Assembly (NCBI GenBank): GCA_965223095.1
Contig: OZ244979.1
Location: 868,001-932,000, forward strand
DNA from: J054 sp965223095
GTDB lineage: Bacteria > Pseudomonadota > Gammaproteobacteria > Steroidobacterales > GCA-2729495
DNA length: 64,000 bases
Direction of reading: 5' to 3'
Position 1 is the first letter of the stretch. The number at the start of each line of letters is the position of its first letter. Both the position numbers and the translations under genes were made by a program. The notes under the pieces are model-generated. The model had not been told where the DNA came from and did not search any database. It saw only the letters and a list, made by a program, of their open reading frames with translations. This document shows, piece by piece, positions 56,814 through 64,000 of the stretch.

Positions 56814-59588
56814 TCAGCCGGAGTCCTGAAGTCCATGCGCAATGCCATTCACGCTCGCGATTAGTCCGTCTAGCACTTCATTTTCTTGCGCACCCTGACT
56901 TCGCCAGCGTTTCAGCAATTCCACTTGTAGCAGGCTCATTGGGTCAACATAGGGATTGCGCAAACGAATGGCTCGTCGCAGATTCGGCTGCTTTTCGAGT
57001 AGCACATCCTGGTCTTTGATCTCCAGTAAACGGGCCACGGTCAAATTAAATTCTGTGCGGATCTGTGGAAAAAAGCGCTCATGCAACTCGGGAGAAATTT
57101 CAGAATAGCGCCTCGCAATGGCTAAATCCGATTTGGCTAATACCATTTCGAGATCGGCCAACAGGGCGCGAAAAAACGGCCATTTTGTCGCGGCCTCTTG
57201 CAAAGCCTTTAAACCAAATTCGTCGACGGCTTTGGTCAATCCGGAACCTGTGCCATACCAGCCTGGCAGTAGGCAGCGGCACTGGGTCCAAGCGAAATCC
57301 CAGGGCACCGCGCGGCTGGGTTGTGGATCGATGTGATCGTCTGTGTTTTCACCGGCGACGCGTTCTTGCATGATTTCGATCACGTCTACAGGCGTGGCGC
57401 TGCGAAAATACTCGTTGAAGCCCTCTTGTTTATGCACCATGGCTTGATAACGTGCCCGGCTCGCATCGACTATACAGTCCATCATCCGGTGCCATTCGTT
57501 GGTTTTTGCCTCCGGCGGCCCAGCGGTGGCGGTGGCTAGCGCAACTGAACCGGCAGCTTGCTCCAGGGTGCGCAAGGCAACACTGCGCAAACCGTATTTG
57601 GCGTTGATGAGTTCACCTTGTTCGGTCGCACGCAGCCGCCCTCGAACGGAGCCAGGCGGCGAGCCCAAGACGGCGGCGTGGGTTTTGCCGCCACCGCGGC
57701 TGGTCGTGCCGCCTCGGCCGTGAAATAGCGTGAGACTTACGCCCGCGTTCTCGATGACCCGTACTAAATCAGCTTGCGCTGTTTGCAGTGTCCAACGCGA
57801 CGGTGCCAGACCACTGTGCCGATTGCTGTCGGAGTAGCTCACCATCACAATTTGCCGGTCGTCTCTGCCCTTAAGGTGCTCGCGGTAGATTGAATCGTCC
57901 AAGAGATCGGCAACAATTTGCGCACTCGCGGACAAGTCTTGGACGGTTTCAAAATACGGCACAATGTCCAAAGGCACACCGCCGCCGGGGGCTCGCAAGT
58001 CGCCCCAGCGAGCCAGTAACATCACGGCCAACACGTCATCTACGCCATGCGCCATGCTGATTACATAGGGACCAATGGCATGTTTGCCGTATTTCCGCCG
58101 ACAAAACGCAATCGCCTGAAATATCGATAAATCTCGGCGGGATACATTGTCCAAGCCGCCGGCTGGCGACTCATTTATTTCTAACGCTTTGTGAATTCGT
58201 TGGGCTCGTTCCGCGGGCGTTTTGTCCATCCAATCCGCTTCACCTAGACAACGGCCTACCACGCCCTGATTCACTAAGGCATGTTGGCGAATATCCAAAG
58301 TCAAGAAGTGAAAGCCGAATGTTTCAACGCGACGAATTAGCCGGCGCACGGCAAACAGCCCGGCATGCACGCCTTTGTTTTCTACTAAGCTGCGGGCGAT
58401 GAGCCTAAGATCAGAAAGGAACTCGTCCGGAGATTCATAGGGAAACACGTCATCGTCATAAGTTGACTGTAGACGTTGCATGATCAGCCGGAGAAATACA
58501 CGGTAGGGCATTTCTCTATGCCGCAGCGGGACGGCACTTAGCGCGTGGGGAAAATGTCCGACATACTCTTCAATGCGTGTGTCGATATCCGGATGCACCG
58601 CTATCCGTCGAGTGCTCTGACTGAGCTTTCCAGACAGCGCGCGGCACTCTCCATAGTACTGATCGAGAATCAACGATCTCTGCCGAGCTAAGGTTTGCCG
58701 GATGGTACGCGCCGTGGTCTCCGGCCTGGCCGCCATATCGCCGCCAATACCCGACGCAAAGCGTACAATATTTGGCAGCGGTAACGCTTGTGCCGAGTGA
58801 CCATGGGCCGACACTAATGCGTCCTTTAGCGATTCGTAAAATACGGGTAGGGCCCGATAGATGACATCGGTAAAAAAGAACAGCACATGTTCGAGTTCAT
58901 CGAAACTGGTTCGCGCGCCGGCGGGGTGTTCTTCCGTTTGCCAGATCGTGGTAACGCTATCGCGAATATTGGCCAAATTCGTACGCCGTTCCAAGGGCGG
59001 CAGAGCTGGGTTCTGAATATCGATCAAGCGCCGGACAATATTTTGTTGCTTGCGCAGTATCGTGCGCCGCGTTGGTTCGGAGGGGTGGGCGGTAAACACC
59101 GGTTCCACTAGCATGTCGCGGAACAACTGCAGCGTGTCTTCCAAGGAAAGGCCAGCATCGCGCAGCTTAAGCACGCAATCTTCCAGCCCTCCGGGCTGAT
59201 GAATACCAGAGTCTCGCAAGTAGTCTCGACGGCGGCGTATGCGATGAACTTGTTCCGCCGTATTGACCATTTGAAAATAGGTGGAGAACGCGCGAATGAA
59301 ATCGCGAGATCCATCGATGGGCAAGTTGCTGAGTAGGGATACCAGCTGATCACCGGCATCAGAGTTGCCTTCCCGGCGGGCGATTGCATCGCGGCGGGCG
59401 CGCTCGACAAGATTGAACAATTCATCGCCGCCTTGTTCGCGCAGCAATTCGCCAACCATGCCGCCCAGGTGATGTACGTCTTCACGCAAACCCGTTTCTT
59501 TTTCATTGAAACGGATATCGTCACGCTTCTCGGCCGGTCTCGAGGCCGGATGAAGACCGGTTTGGTCATGAGGATAAGTGGCGGACAT
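56814..59588 (-). CDS. ppc: Phosphoenolpyruvate carboxylase
   Basis: A 924-residue carboxylase adding bicarbonate to PEP to give oxaloacetate, replenishing the TCA cycle. Canonical active-site blocks are VFTAHPSEPTRRTIL (catalytic His), MVSYSDSNRHSGLAPSRW and LFHGRGGTTSRGGGKTHAAVLGSPPGSVRGRLRATEQGE (core HGRGGTTSRGGG). The usual GRGG(S/T)xxRGGGP reads ...GGGKTH here, a deviation from the enterobacterial GGGPAH. C-terminal RNPYVDPMSLLQVELLKRWR is normal. ATG at 59588. Confidence 0.95.
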   Translation of the reverse strand: MSATYPHDQTGLHPASRPAEKRDDIRFNEKETGLREDVHHLGGMVGELLREQGGDELFNLVERARRDAIARREGNSDAGDQLVSLLSNLPIDGSRDFIRAFSTYFQMVNTAEQVHRIRRRRDYLRDSGIHQPGGLEDCVLKLRDAGLSLEDTLQLFRDMLVEPVFTAHPSEPTRRTILRKQQNIVRRLIDIQNPALPPLERRTNLANIRDSVTTIWQTEEHPAGARTSFDELEHVLFFFTDVIYRALPVFYESLKDALVSAHGHSAQALPLPNIVRFASGIGGDMAARPETTARTIRQTLARQRSLILDQYYGECRALSGKLSQSTRRIAVHPDIDTRIEEYVGHFPHALSAVPLRHREMPYRVFLRLIMQRLQSTYDDDVFPYESPDEFLSDLRLIARSLVENKGVHAGLFAVRRLIRRVETFGFHFLTLDIRQHALVNQGVVGRCLGEADWMDKTPAERAQRIHKALEINESPAGGLDNVSRRDLSIFQAIAFCRRKYGKHAIGPYVISMAHGVDDVLAVMLLARWGDLRAPGGGVPLDIVPYFETVQDLSASAQIVADLLDDSIYREHLKGRDDRQIVMVSYSDSNRHSGLAPSRWTLQTAQADLVRVIENAGVSLTLFHGRGGTTSRGGGKTHAAVLGSPPGSVRGRLRATEQGELINAKYGLRSVALRTLEQAAGSVALATATAGPPEAKTNEWHRMMDCIVDASRARYQAMVHKQEGFNEYFRSATPVDVIEIMQERVAGENTDDHIDPQPSRAVPWDFAWTQCRCLLPGWYGTGSGLTKAVDEFGLKALQEAATKWPFFRALLADLEMVLAKSDLAIARRYSEISPELHERFFPQIRTEFNLTVARLLEIKDQDVLLEKQPNLRRAIRLRNPYVDPMSLLQVELLKRWRSQGAQENEVLDGLIASVNGIAHGLQDSG

Positions 59589-59746
59589 ACAGGATGGCCA
59601 GGTTCTTGGACGGCGTCGTGGCGCCTAAGACTGCATCTTAAAACCGTGCCTGCGCCGATGGAAGTACCGAGTTTGCAGTGCCGAAACTCCAGGAACGCGG
59701 GCAATAGTCAGGCAGCGCAATGGATAGCCATTTGGCAGATTAGCTT

Positions 59747-61021
59747 ATGGCCGCGCGGAGCATTGATCAGTCGCCACCCGAGTCGCTCGCCAGGCGGGCT
59801 GCGGAGCTTGAGGCAGATGCTGTCTTTTGGAGACAGCGCTTCACCCAGCTGTTATGCCATCCGGCCGTTGAGGTGCCCACGGCCTTGCATGGTCTTGCCC
59901 TGGTATTGACTGGCGAAGCAGCATCCCTAGGGTCCGCCGTGGCTGGTTTGGCCCGCCAAATAGCGCCGCTACTGCGCGCGGGCCGGCCGGTGAGCATTGA
60001 TCTTGACGACGCATTGGGTCGCCGCGCCCTGTGTGCCCATCGTCTCGCTGCGCATCTGGAGCACGGGCTACCCGCGGCCCTACGCGGGCTTGGCGTTGCG
60101 CCACTGCGCTTGTCGCTATCGTTTGCCATGCGTGCCGATCCAGACTTGTCGGCATTGCTCGCGCTGCGCCGGGTCGCGGCCTTGGGCTTGCCGCGTCTTC
60201 AGATCAAGTTACCGCCGCAGGGTCCGCGCGCCCACGAAAGCGCCATGCTTTGGCGATTTGCCACCGCATTGGCCCATCGAGAACCGGGTGTTGAACTGGT
60301 GTATGCCCGGTCATCAAGATCCGCCTGTGATCTATGCGCCATGGAAAAACCCAGTGCGGTACTTCCCGAAGCGCGATTTGCCGTACCCAGTGGTAGCGCC
60401 TGGTTGTTGCTTCGCTTGCGGCTTGATCAGGTCGGCCTGAGAACGGATCAAGGCCGGCACTTGCACGGCTTGCTGCGAGACTTGATTCGCTTTGCCGACA
60501 ATTTGCTGGAAGTCATGGATTGGCATAACGCTGGAACACGATCCGATGCCATCGGTCAGCGCCGCCTGGGCATTCAACTTTTTGGACTGTCGTCACTCAT
60601 AGACAGCACCGGCTGTGATCCCGCAGCACCGGCCACCGCGCGGTGGCTTACCCGGCGGCTTCGATATCTAAGACATAGCCTGCATCGTGAATCACGTCGA
60701 TTGGCGCGCGAGCGCGGAGCGTTTCCAGCGCTGGACACTCGGCGCTTGCGAGCGATCTTGCTGGAGCGATACGGGTCTGCCGGTGCGCAGCGGCTCATCG
60801 AAAGGCGGGCGATCCGGCACCGTCATTTGCTGTTGGCATCACCGTTTGCGCTGTTACCGACTCATCGCGGGCGATATGCAAACCGGGAGTACTTGCAGTT
60901 AGTGCCGGCCTTGCGCAGTGCGGACAGTATTGCCACCTACGCCTGTCCCGTAGATATCAGCCTGGCGGACTATCGTCAGGGCTTAAGGCTGGCTTGGGCT
61001 CTGGCGGAACACTACGACTGA
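59747..61021 (+). CDS. Degenerate ribonucleotide reductase alpha-chain-like protein (putative pseudoenzyme)
   Basis: A 424-residue protein I align by eye with the RNR large-chain barrel. Matches: LSLSFAMRADPDLSALLALR (127-141) with the NrdA strand ending in LEVESLLVLK; EPGVELVYAR (179-188) with NrdJ DPGVIFFDVINR; FADNLLEV (249-256) with FLDN-IDV; QRRLGIQLFGLSSL (271-284) with RRIGxGxMGLADL; RERGAFP (321-327) with the ERG-FP motif; RHRHLLLASPFALLP (357-371) with RN-TL-TIAPTG. The catalytic NPCGE is KPSAV (201-205), the redox Cys is lost, and no ATP-cone is present. Start ATG at 59747, divergent from ppc. Function unknown. Confidence 0.75.
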   Translation: MAARSIDQSPPESLARRAAELEADAVFWRQRFTQLLCHPAVEVPTALHGLALVLTGEAASLGSAVAGLARQIAPLLRAGRPVSIDLDDALGRRALCAHRLAAHLEHGLPAALRGLGVAPLRLSLSFAMRADPDLSALLALRRVAALGLPRLQIKLPPQGPRAHESAMLWRFATALAHREPGVELVYARSSRSACDLCAMEKPSAVLPEARFAVPSGSAWLLLRLRLDQVGLRTDQGRHLHGLLRDLIRFADNLLEVMDWHNAGTRSDAIGQRRLGIQLFGLSSLIDSTGCDPAAPATARWLTRRLRYLRHSLHRESRRLARERGAFPALDTRRLRAILLERYGSAGAQRLIERRAIRHRHLLLASPFALLPTHRGRYANREYLQLVPALRSADSIATYACPVDISLADYRQGLRLAWALAEHYD

Positions 61022-61096
61022 TTTGGCGCGGAACCCGGCCCCCGGTATCCTAGTGTGGCTCGACATCGCGTCGCTTTGCACACAAAGGACACACTT

Positions 61097-62917
61097 TTGC
61101 CGCAGCTCCCAGATCCTCACGCCCTGATTGTCATTTTTCTAACGGGCGTTACATTGCTTCTATTCACAAAAGACCGCATTCCGCTGGAGACCACGGGTCT
61201 TGGTGTGATGTTGTTGTTGATCTTGTTGTTTTATTTTTTTCCTTATCAGGACGTTCGACCTGCAGACTTTTTCGTTAACTTTGGCAATGAAGCACTGGTT
61301 ACCGTTTGTGCGCTATTGGTGGTTAGCCGTGGCTTAGAAACCACGGGTGCTTTGCAACCCTTGGGCAATGTCATGGCCCGCTATTGGTCCCACAGTCCTA
61401 AGCTCGCGCTGCTGTTCACTTTGATAGTTGGCGCTGTGCTCAGCGCATTTTTGAACAACACGCCGATTGTGGTGATGTTGTTACCGGTGCTGGTTGCCTG
61501 TTCCATGCGTTCACGCACACCACCGTCGGAAGTGCTTATGCCCATGGGTCTGGCTACATTGATTGGTGGCATGGCGACGACCATTGGTACGTCAACGAAT
61601 TTATTGGTGGTTGGCATTGCCGCGGACATGGGTCAGCGGCAATTTGAAATGTTTGATTTCGCCTTGCCAGTGGTGATTGCGGGCTGCTTTGGCTTGCTTT
61701 TCCTCTGGTTAGTGGCGCCCAGGCTTGTGCCTGATCGACAGCCGCTCATGCTCGACACTTCGCCGCGTATATTCAATGCCATCCTAAATGTTAACGAAGA
61801 AAGTTTCGCCAATGGAAAAACGCTATCGGAAATTCTAGCGCGCACGGAAAATCGTATGCGCGTGGACCGGATCCAAAGAACCGACACGCTGTTTGTCGCC
61901 AAGCTACCGTCCGTCAAAGTACAGGCCGGTGATCGTCTCTATGTCCGTGATTCATCCGACCGCCTAAAGGAGTTCGAGCAAATTCTGGGAGCGACCTTGT
62001 ACAGCGCTGACGATACCGAGCACCCGGTTACTGAAAGTCAGCCCTTGGATAGTGAAGGCCAGCAGCTCGCTGAGTTGGTGGTGACCCGCGGATCGCCTTT
62101 ACATCACAGCACCCTCAGCTCGGCGCAATTTGCCGCTAGATTTCGGCTGGTACCCATGGCTTTACATCGACCACGCGCGGCGCGCGATTTAGGCGGTGAT
62201 TTGAATTCGGTTCGCTTGCGCGCCGGCGACGTGTTGCTAGTTCAGGGTGCGGAAGAGGCGATAAACGAGTTGCGAGAAAGTGGTTCGATGCTGGTTCTAG
62301 ATGCGACCACCGATTTGCCACACACTGCGCGGGCGCCGGTGGCCCTGGGCATTATGGGTGCCGTGGTTGCCATGGCTGCCGTCGGCATCATGCCCATTTC
62401 GGTGGCAGCGCTATGCGGAATCGCCGCCATGTTGCTGACCGGCTGCATGCAATGGAAAGATGCGGCCGAGTCTCTGAATATTCCGGTCATCATGATCATT
62501 GTGGCTAGCTTATGCTTGGGCTTTGCCATGATGGAAACTGGCGGTGCCGACTTTATTGCGGAATTGTTTGTTGCCGGTACTAGTTTTTTACCGACGCCGG
62601 CCATTCTAAGTGGCCTGATATTGCTGATGACTGTGCTGACCAACGTAGTCTCGAATAATGCGGCGGCGGTTATTGGCACGCCAGTGGCCATCAGTATTGC
62701 GCAGCAGCTGGAGGCTCCCGTGGAGCCCTTCATCCTGGCCGTGGTTTTCGGCGCGAACATGAGTTTTGCCACGCCGATTGGTTATCAAACGAACCTGCTC
62801 ATCATGAGTGCCGGCGGTTATAAATTTGGTGATTTTATGCGCGTGGGAATTCCGCTCACAGCTATTATGTGGCTGGTGTTTTCATTGATTCTGCCGCTGC
62901 TCTACGACCTGGGCTAA
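61097..62917 (+). CDS. SLC13/DASS-type anion permease with two RCK_C (TrkA_C) domains
   Basis: A 606-residue transporter with two membrane halves flanking a soluble middle. The first half contains the SLC13 motif AFLNNTPIVVMLLPV and ATTIGTSTNLLV; the second has VLTNVVSNNAAAVIGTPVA and MSFATPIGYQTNLLIMSAGGYKFGDF (core ATPIGYQTNLL). Two TrkA_C domains lie at roughly residues 205-285 and 305-395 (VQAGDRLYVRDS, LRAGDVLLVQG). Substrates in the family are sulfate, dicarboxylates and others. The frame is open to GTG 61055, but TTG at 61097 is seven bases from AAAGGA and is preferred. Confidence 0.9.
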   Translation: MPQLPDPHALIVIFLTGVTLLLFTKDRIPLETTGLGVMLLLILLFYFFPYQDVRPADFFVNFGNEALVTVCALLVVSRGLETTGALQPLGNVMARYWSHSPKLALLFTLIVGAVLSAFLNNTPIVVMLLPVLVACSMRSRTPPSEVLMPMGLATLIGGMATTIGTSTNLLVVGIAADMGQRQFEMFDFALPVVIAGCFGLLFLWLVAPRLVPDRQPLMLDTSPRIFNAILNVNEESFANGKTLSEILARTENRMRVDRIQRTDTLFVAKLPSVKVQAGDRLYVRDSSDRLKEFEQILGATLYSADDTEHPVTESQPLDSEGQQLAELVVTRGSPLHHSTLSSAQFAARFRLVPMALHRPRAARDLGGDLNSVRLRAGDVLLVQGAEEAINELRESGSMLVLDATTDLPHTARAPVALGIMGAVVAMAAVGIMPISVAALCGIAAMLLTGCMQWKDAAESLNIPVIMIIVASLCLGFAMMETGGADFIAELFVAGTSFLPTPAILSGLILLMTVLTNVVSNNAAAVIGTPVAISIAQQLEAPVEPFILAVVFGANMSFATPIGYQTNLLIMSAGGYKFGDFMRVGIPLTAIMWLVFSLILPLLYDLG

Positions 62918-62948
62918 TGGTTGTTTTGCCAGATTCGGAGATTCACCC

Positions 62949-62986
62949 TTGACGGCGCCGGCCTTGGACGGCGATACTCCGGCGCC
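62949..62986 (+). promoter_or_regulatory. Candidate trp promoter with overlapping dyad
   Basis: TTGACG (62949-62954) and GATACT (62973-62978) are separated by 18 bases. An 8-base inverted repeat, GGCGCCGG (62954-62961) and CCGGCGCC (62979-62986), brackets the -10. A start near 62985 would leave almost no 5' leader before the TrpL ATG at 62987. The dyad does not resemble the E. coli TrpR operator, so its role is open. Confidence 0.45.
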
Positions 62987-63052
62987 ATGAAGCGCATGAT
63001 CGCAATCCGTAATGGCTGGTGGGGCCTCTCCAAAGGGAGGGTTGCCGACTAA
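62987..63052 (+). CDS. trpL: trp operon leader peptide with tandem Trp codons
   Basis: A 21-codon frame starting at ATG 62987 (alternative ATG 62996) ends at TAA 63050-63052 and contains two consecutive Trp codons (NGWWGLSK; TGG at 63017 and 63020). It is followed 23 bases later by a strong intrinsic terminator and then trpE. That order is the classic transcription attenuation arrangement, in which ribosome stalling at Trp codons prevents terminator formation. No obvious Shine-Dalgarno precedes the ATG. Confidence 0.82.
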   Translation: MKRMIAIRNGWWGLSKGRVAD

Positions 63053-63075
63053 CGCCTTACGTTCGATCGGATTGG

Positions 63076-63109
63076 AGCCCATCCCCGGAAACCGGTGATG
63101 GGCTTTTTT
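63076..63109 (+). terminator. trp attenuator (Rho-independent terminator)
   Basis: A 13-base stem with one mismatch (AGCCCATCCCCGG with CCGGTGATGGGCT, loop AAA) at 63076-63104 is followed by TTTTTT. It lies between the leader peptide and trpE. An earlier smaller hairpin (CCTCTCC/GGGAGG, about 63025-63040) directly after the Trp codons could be the 1:2 pairing; I did not establish the antiterminator pairing with confidence. Confidence 0.85.
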
Positions 63110-63148
63110 ATTGTCCGCGCCAAGCTAAAGGAAAGTCTGGAAAACAAG

Positions 63149-64000
63149 ATGCAAGCACCCTTCGATATTAGTGCCGATCTGGATACCCCGGTATCCACGT
63201 ATCTCAAACTAGGCCCGCTGAAGCCGCGGTACTTGTTGGAAAGCGTGGAACGGGGCGCGCACCTCGCGCGCTATTCTTTTCTGGGTTTTGGCGAAGCGAC
63301 GACCATTCGACTAGACCAGGACGGACTGCTGATAGACCAGCATCGTTCACCACGTCCGACCAGTCGAGCAGAATTGTTGTCGCATCTCCGCAAAGCACTG
63401 GCCGACACGCCGCGTTTGTTTCCCGAAGTCGCGGAGCTTCCCTTCGCGGGTGGGCTCGTCGGCATAGCAGCTTATGACTTGGTTCGCCAGTTCGAGCGCC
63501 TGCCGAACATGCCTGTCGGTTCCGCGGAGCCGCCCTCGCCGGAAGCCGCGTACTTAGCCACCGACTCCCTACTCGTTTTTGATCATCTGACGCGACGCAT
63601 TGCCTTGTTGCATTCTGGTAGCGACGCGGACCGCACCAAGCGGCGCCGCGACGTCATTCAGTTATTGCGTGGAGCAGTACCTCGCGGGGAAAATAAAGTC
63701 GAAGTCGGTGCCGCCACTGCCTCGTTAAGCGGTGATGAATTTAGGCGCAAGGTGGAACGCTGCAAGCAGTACATCACCGCTGGCGACATCTATCAAATCG
63801 TGCTTTCGGTACGTTTCTCCGGCAGTCACAATTTATCGCCGTTTGAAACTTACCGTGCTTTACGACTACTCAATCCGTCACCCTATATGTTTTTCTTCGA
63901 TCTGGGCGATTTGCAAGTTGCTGGTTCCTCACCCGAGGCTTTAGTGAAATTGCACGCTGGGCAGGCATCCCTGCGGCCCATCGCCGGAACTCGCCCGCGG
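63149..64000 (+). CDS. trpE: Anthranilate synthase component I, N-terminal part
   Basis: The gene runs off the right edge; 284 codons are visible. It begins MQAPFDISADLDTPVSTYLKL, with LGPLKPRYLLESVERGAHLARYSFLG (core LLESVERGAHLARYSF) including the Trp feedback-site LLES element, then AGGLVGIAAYDLVRQFE, and RKVERCKQYITAGDIYQIVLS (core AGDIYQIVLS). It catalyses the first step of tryptophan synthesis from chorismate with TrpG. ATG at 63149 after a GGAAAAC site. Preceded by the trp leader and attenuator. Confidence 0.95.
   Translation, partial: MQAPFDISADLDTPVSTYLKLGPLKPRYLLESVERGAHLARYSFLGFGEATTIRLDQDGLLIDQHRSPRPTSRAELLSHLRKALADTPRLFPEVAELPFAGGLVGIAAYDLVRQFERLPNMPVGSAEPPSPEAAYLATDSLLVFDHLTRRIALLHSGSDADRTKRRRDVIQLLRGAVPRGENKVEVGAATASLSGDEFRRKVERCKQYITAGDIYQIVLSVRFSGSHNLSPFETYRALRLLNPSPYMFFFDLGDLQVAGSSPEALVKLHAGQASLRPIAGTRPR

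Noticed and set aside
60031..60440. Alternative plus-strand frames within the RNR-like gene.
   Set aside because: The 59747-61021 frame shows family similarity along its length; the others do not.

Overview
The window reads as a chromosomal segment of an aerobic, type IV-piliated gammaproteobacterium. The grounds are gene content (TrkAH, an SpoT-type (p)ppGpp enzyme, PBP1A next to pilMNOPQ, aroK-aroB, TesA-YbbAP, RecG, a RpmE with two Cys pairs) and a GC content that looks to be in the mid-50s. I cannot name a genus. The segment is mostly core genome: no insertion sequence, prophage, CRISPR array, rRNA or tRNA was recognised.

Layout. 1-5971, minus strand: potassium uptake (trkH fragment, trkA), uvrD, an anchored protein of unknown function, and haem A synthase ctaA. 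6357-11247, minus: a second haem-copper oxidase whose subunit II carries two fused cytochrome c domains, in the order II-I-III-like-III-IV, resembling rhizobial coxMNOP. 11313-17887: the standard aa3 oxidase locus (ctaC, ctaD, a 38-residue membrane peptide, ctaG, ctaE) with surf1, an SCO-like protein and a divergent DUF2909 gene. 18371-24648: biotin (bioC, bioB), comF, ubiA, recG, ridA. 24915-31318: spoT, rpoZ, gmk and yicC on minus, facing away from a PP2C phosphatase, rph and rdgB on plus. 31339-31552: a cluster of DnaA boxes next to an AT-rich stretch. Then rpmE and gltA, followed by a mrcA / pilMNOPQ divergon with a candidate c-di-GMP riboswitch leader, a large Ig-like lipoprotein, aroK, aroB, dgt, pyrF, tesA / ybbA-ybbP, a cytochrome b561 with a membrane-anchored LuxR-type regulator, a Tat-exported FAD oxidoreductase, a 2-hydroxyacid dehydrogenase, ppc, a degenerate ribonucleotide-reductase-like protein, an SLC13-type transporter, and trpE behind a trp attenuator.

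How the genes work together. Two terminal oxidases share one set of assembly functions (CtaA, CtaG, SURF1, SCO-like); no haem O synthase gene is in the window. Most genes left of about 29 kb are on the minus strand and most to the right are on the plus strand, diverging around the DnaA-box cluster. That is compatible with, but does not prove, a replication origin there.

The least ordinary features are: (1) the 424-residue protein at 59747-61021, which can be aligned by eye to the ribonucleotide reductase alpha chain but has lost its catalytic residues; (2) the DnaA-box cluster; (3) the c-di-GMP-I-like leader of the pilus operon; (4) two related long palindromes placed exactly at the stop codons of convergent gene pairs; (5) the overlapping cytochrome b561 / membrane LuxR pair behind a 16-bp palindrome; (6) a trp leader peptide and attenuator. 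Domain and family assignments come from reading the sequences; no search was run.
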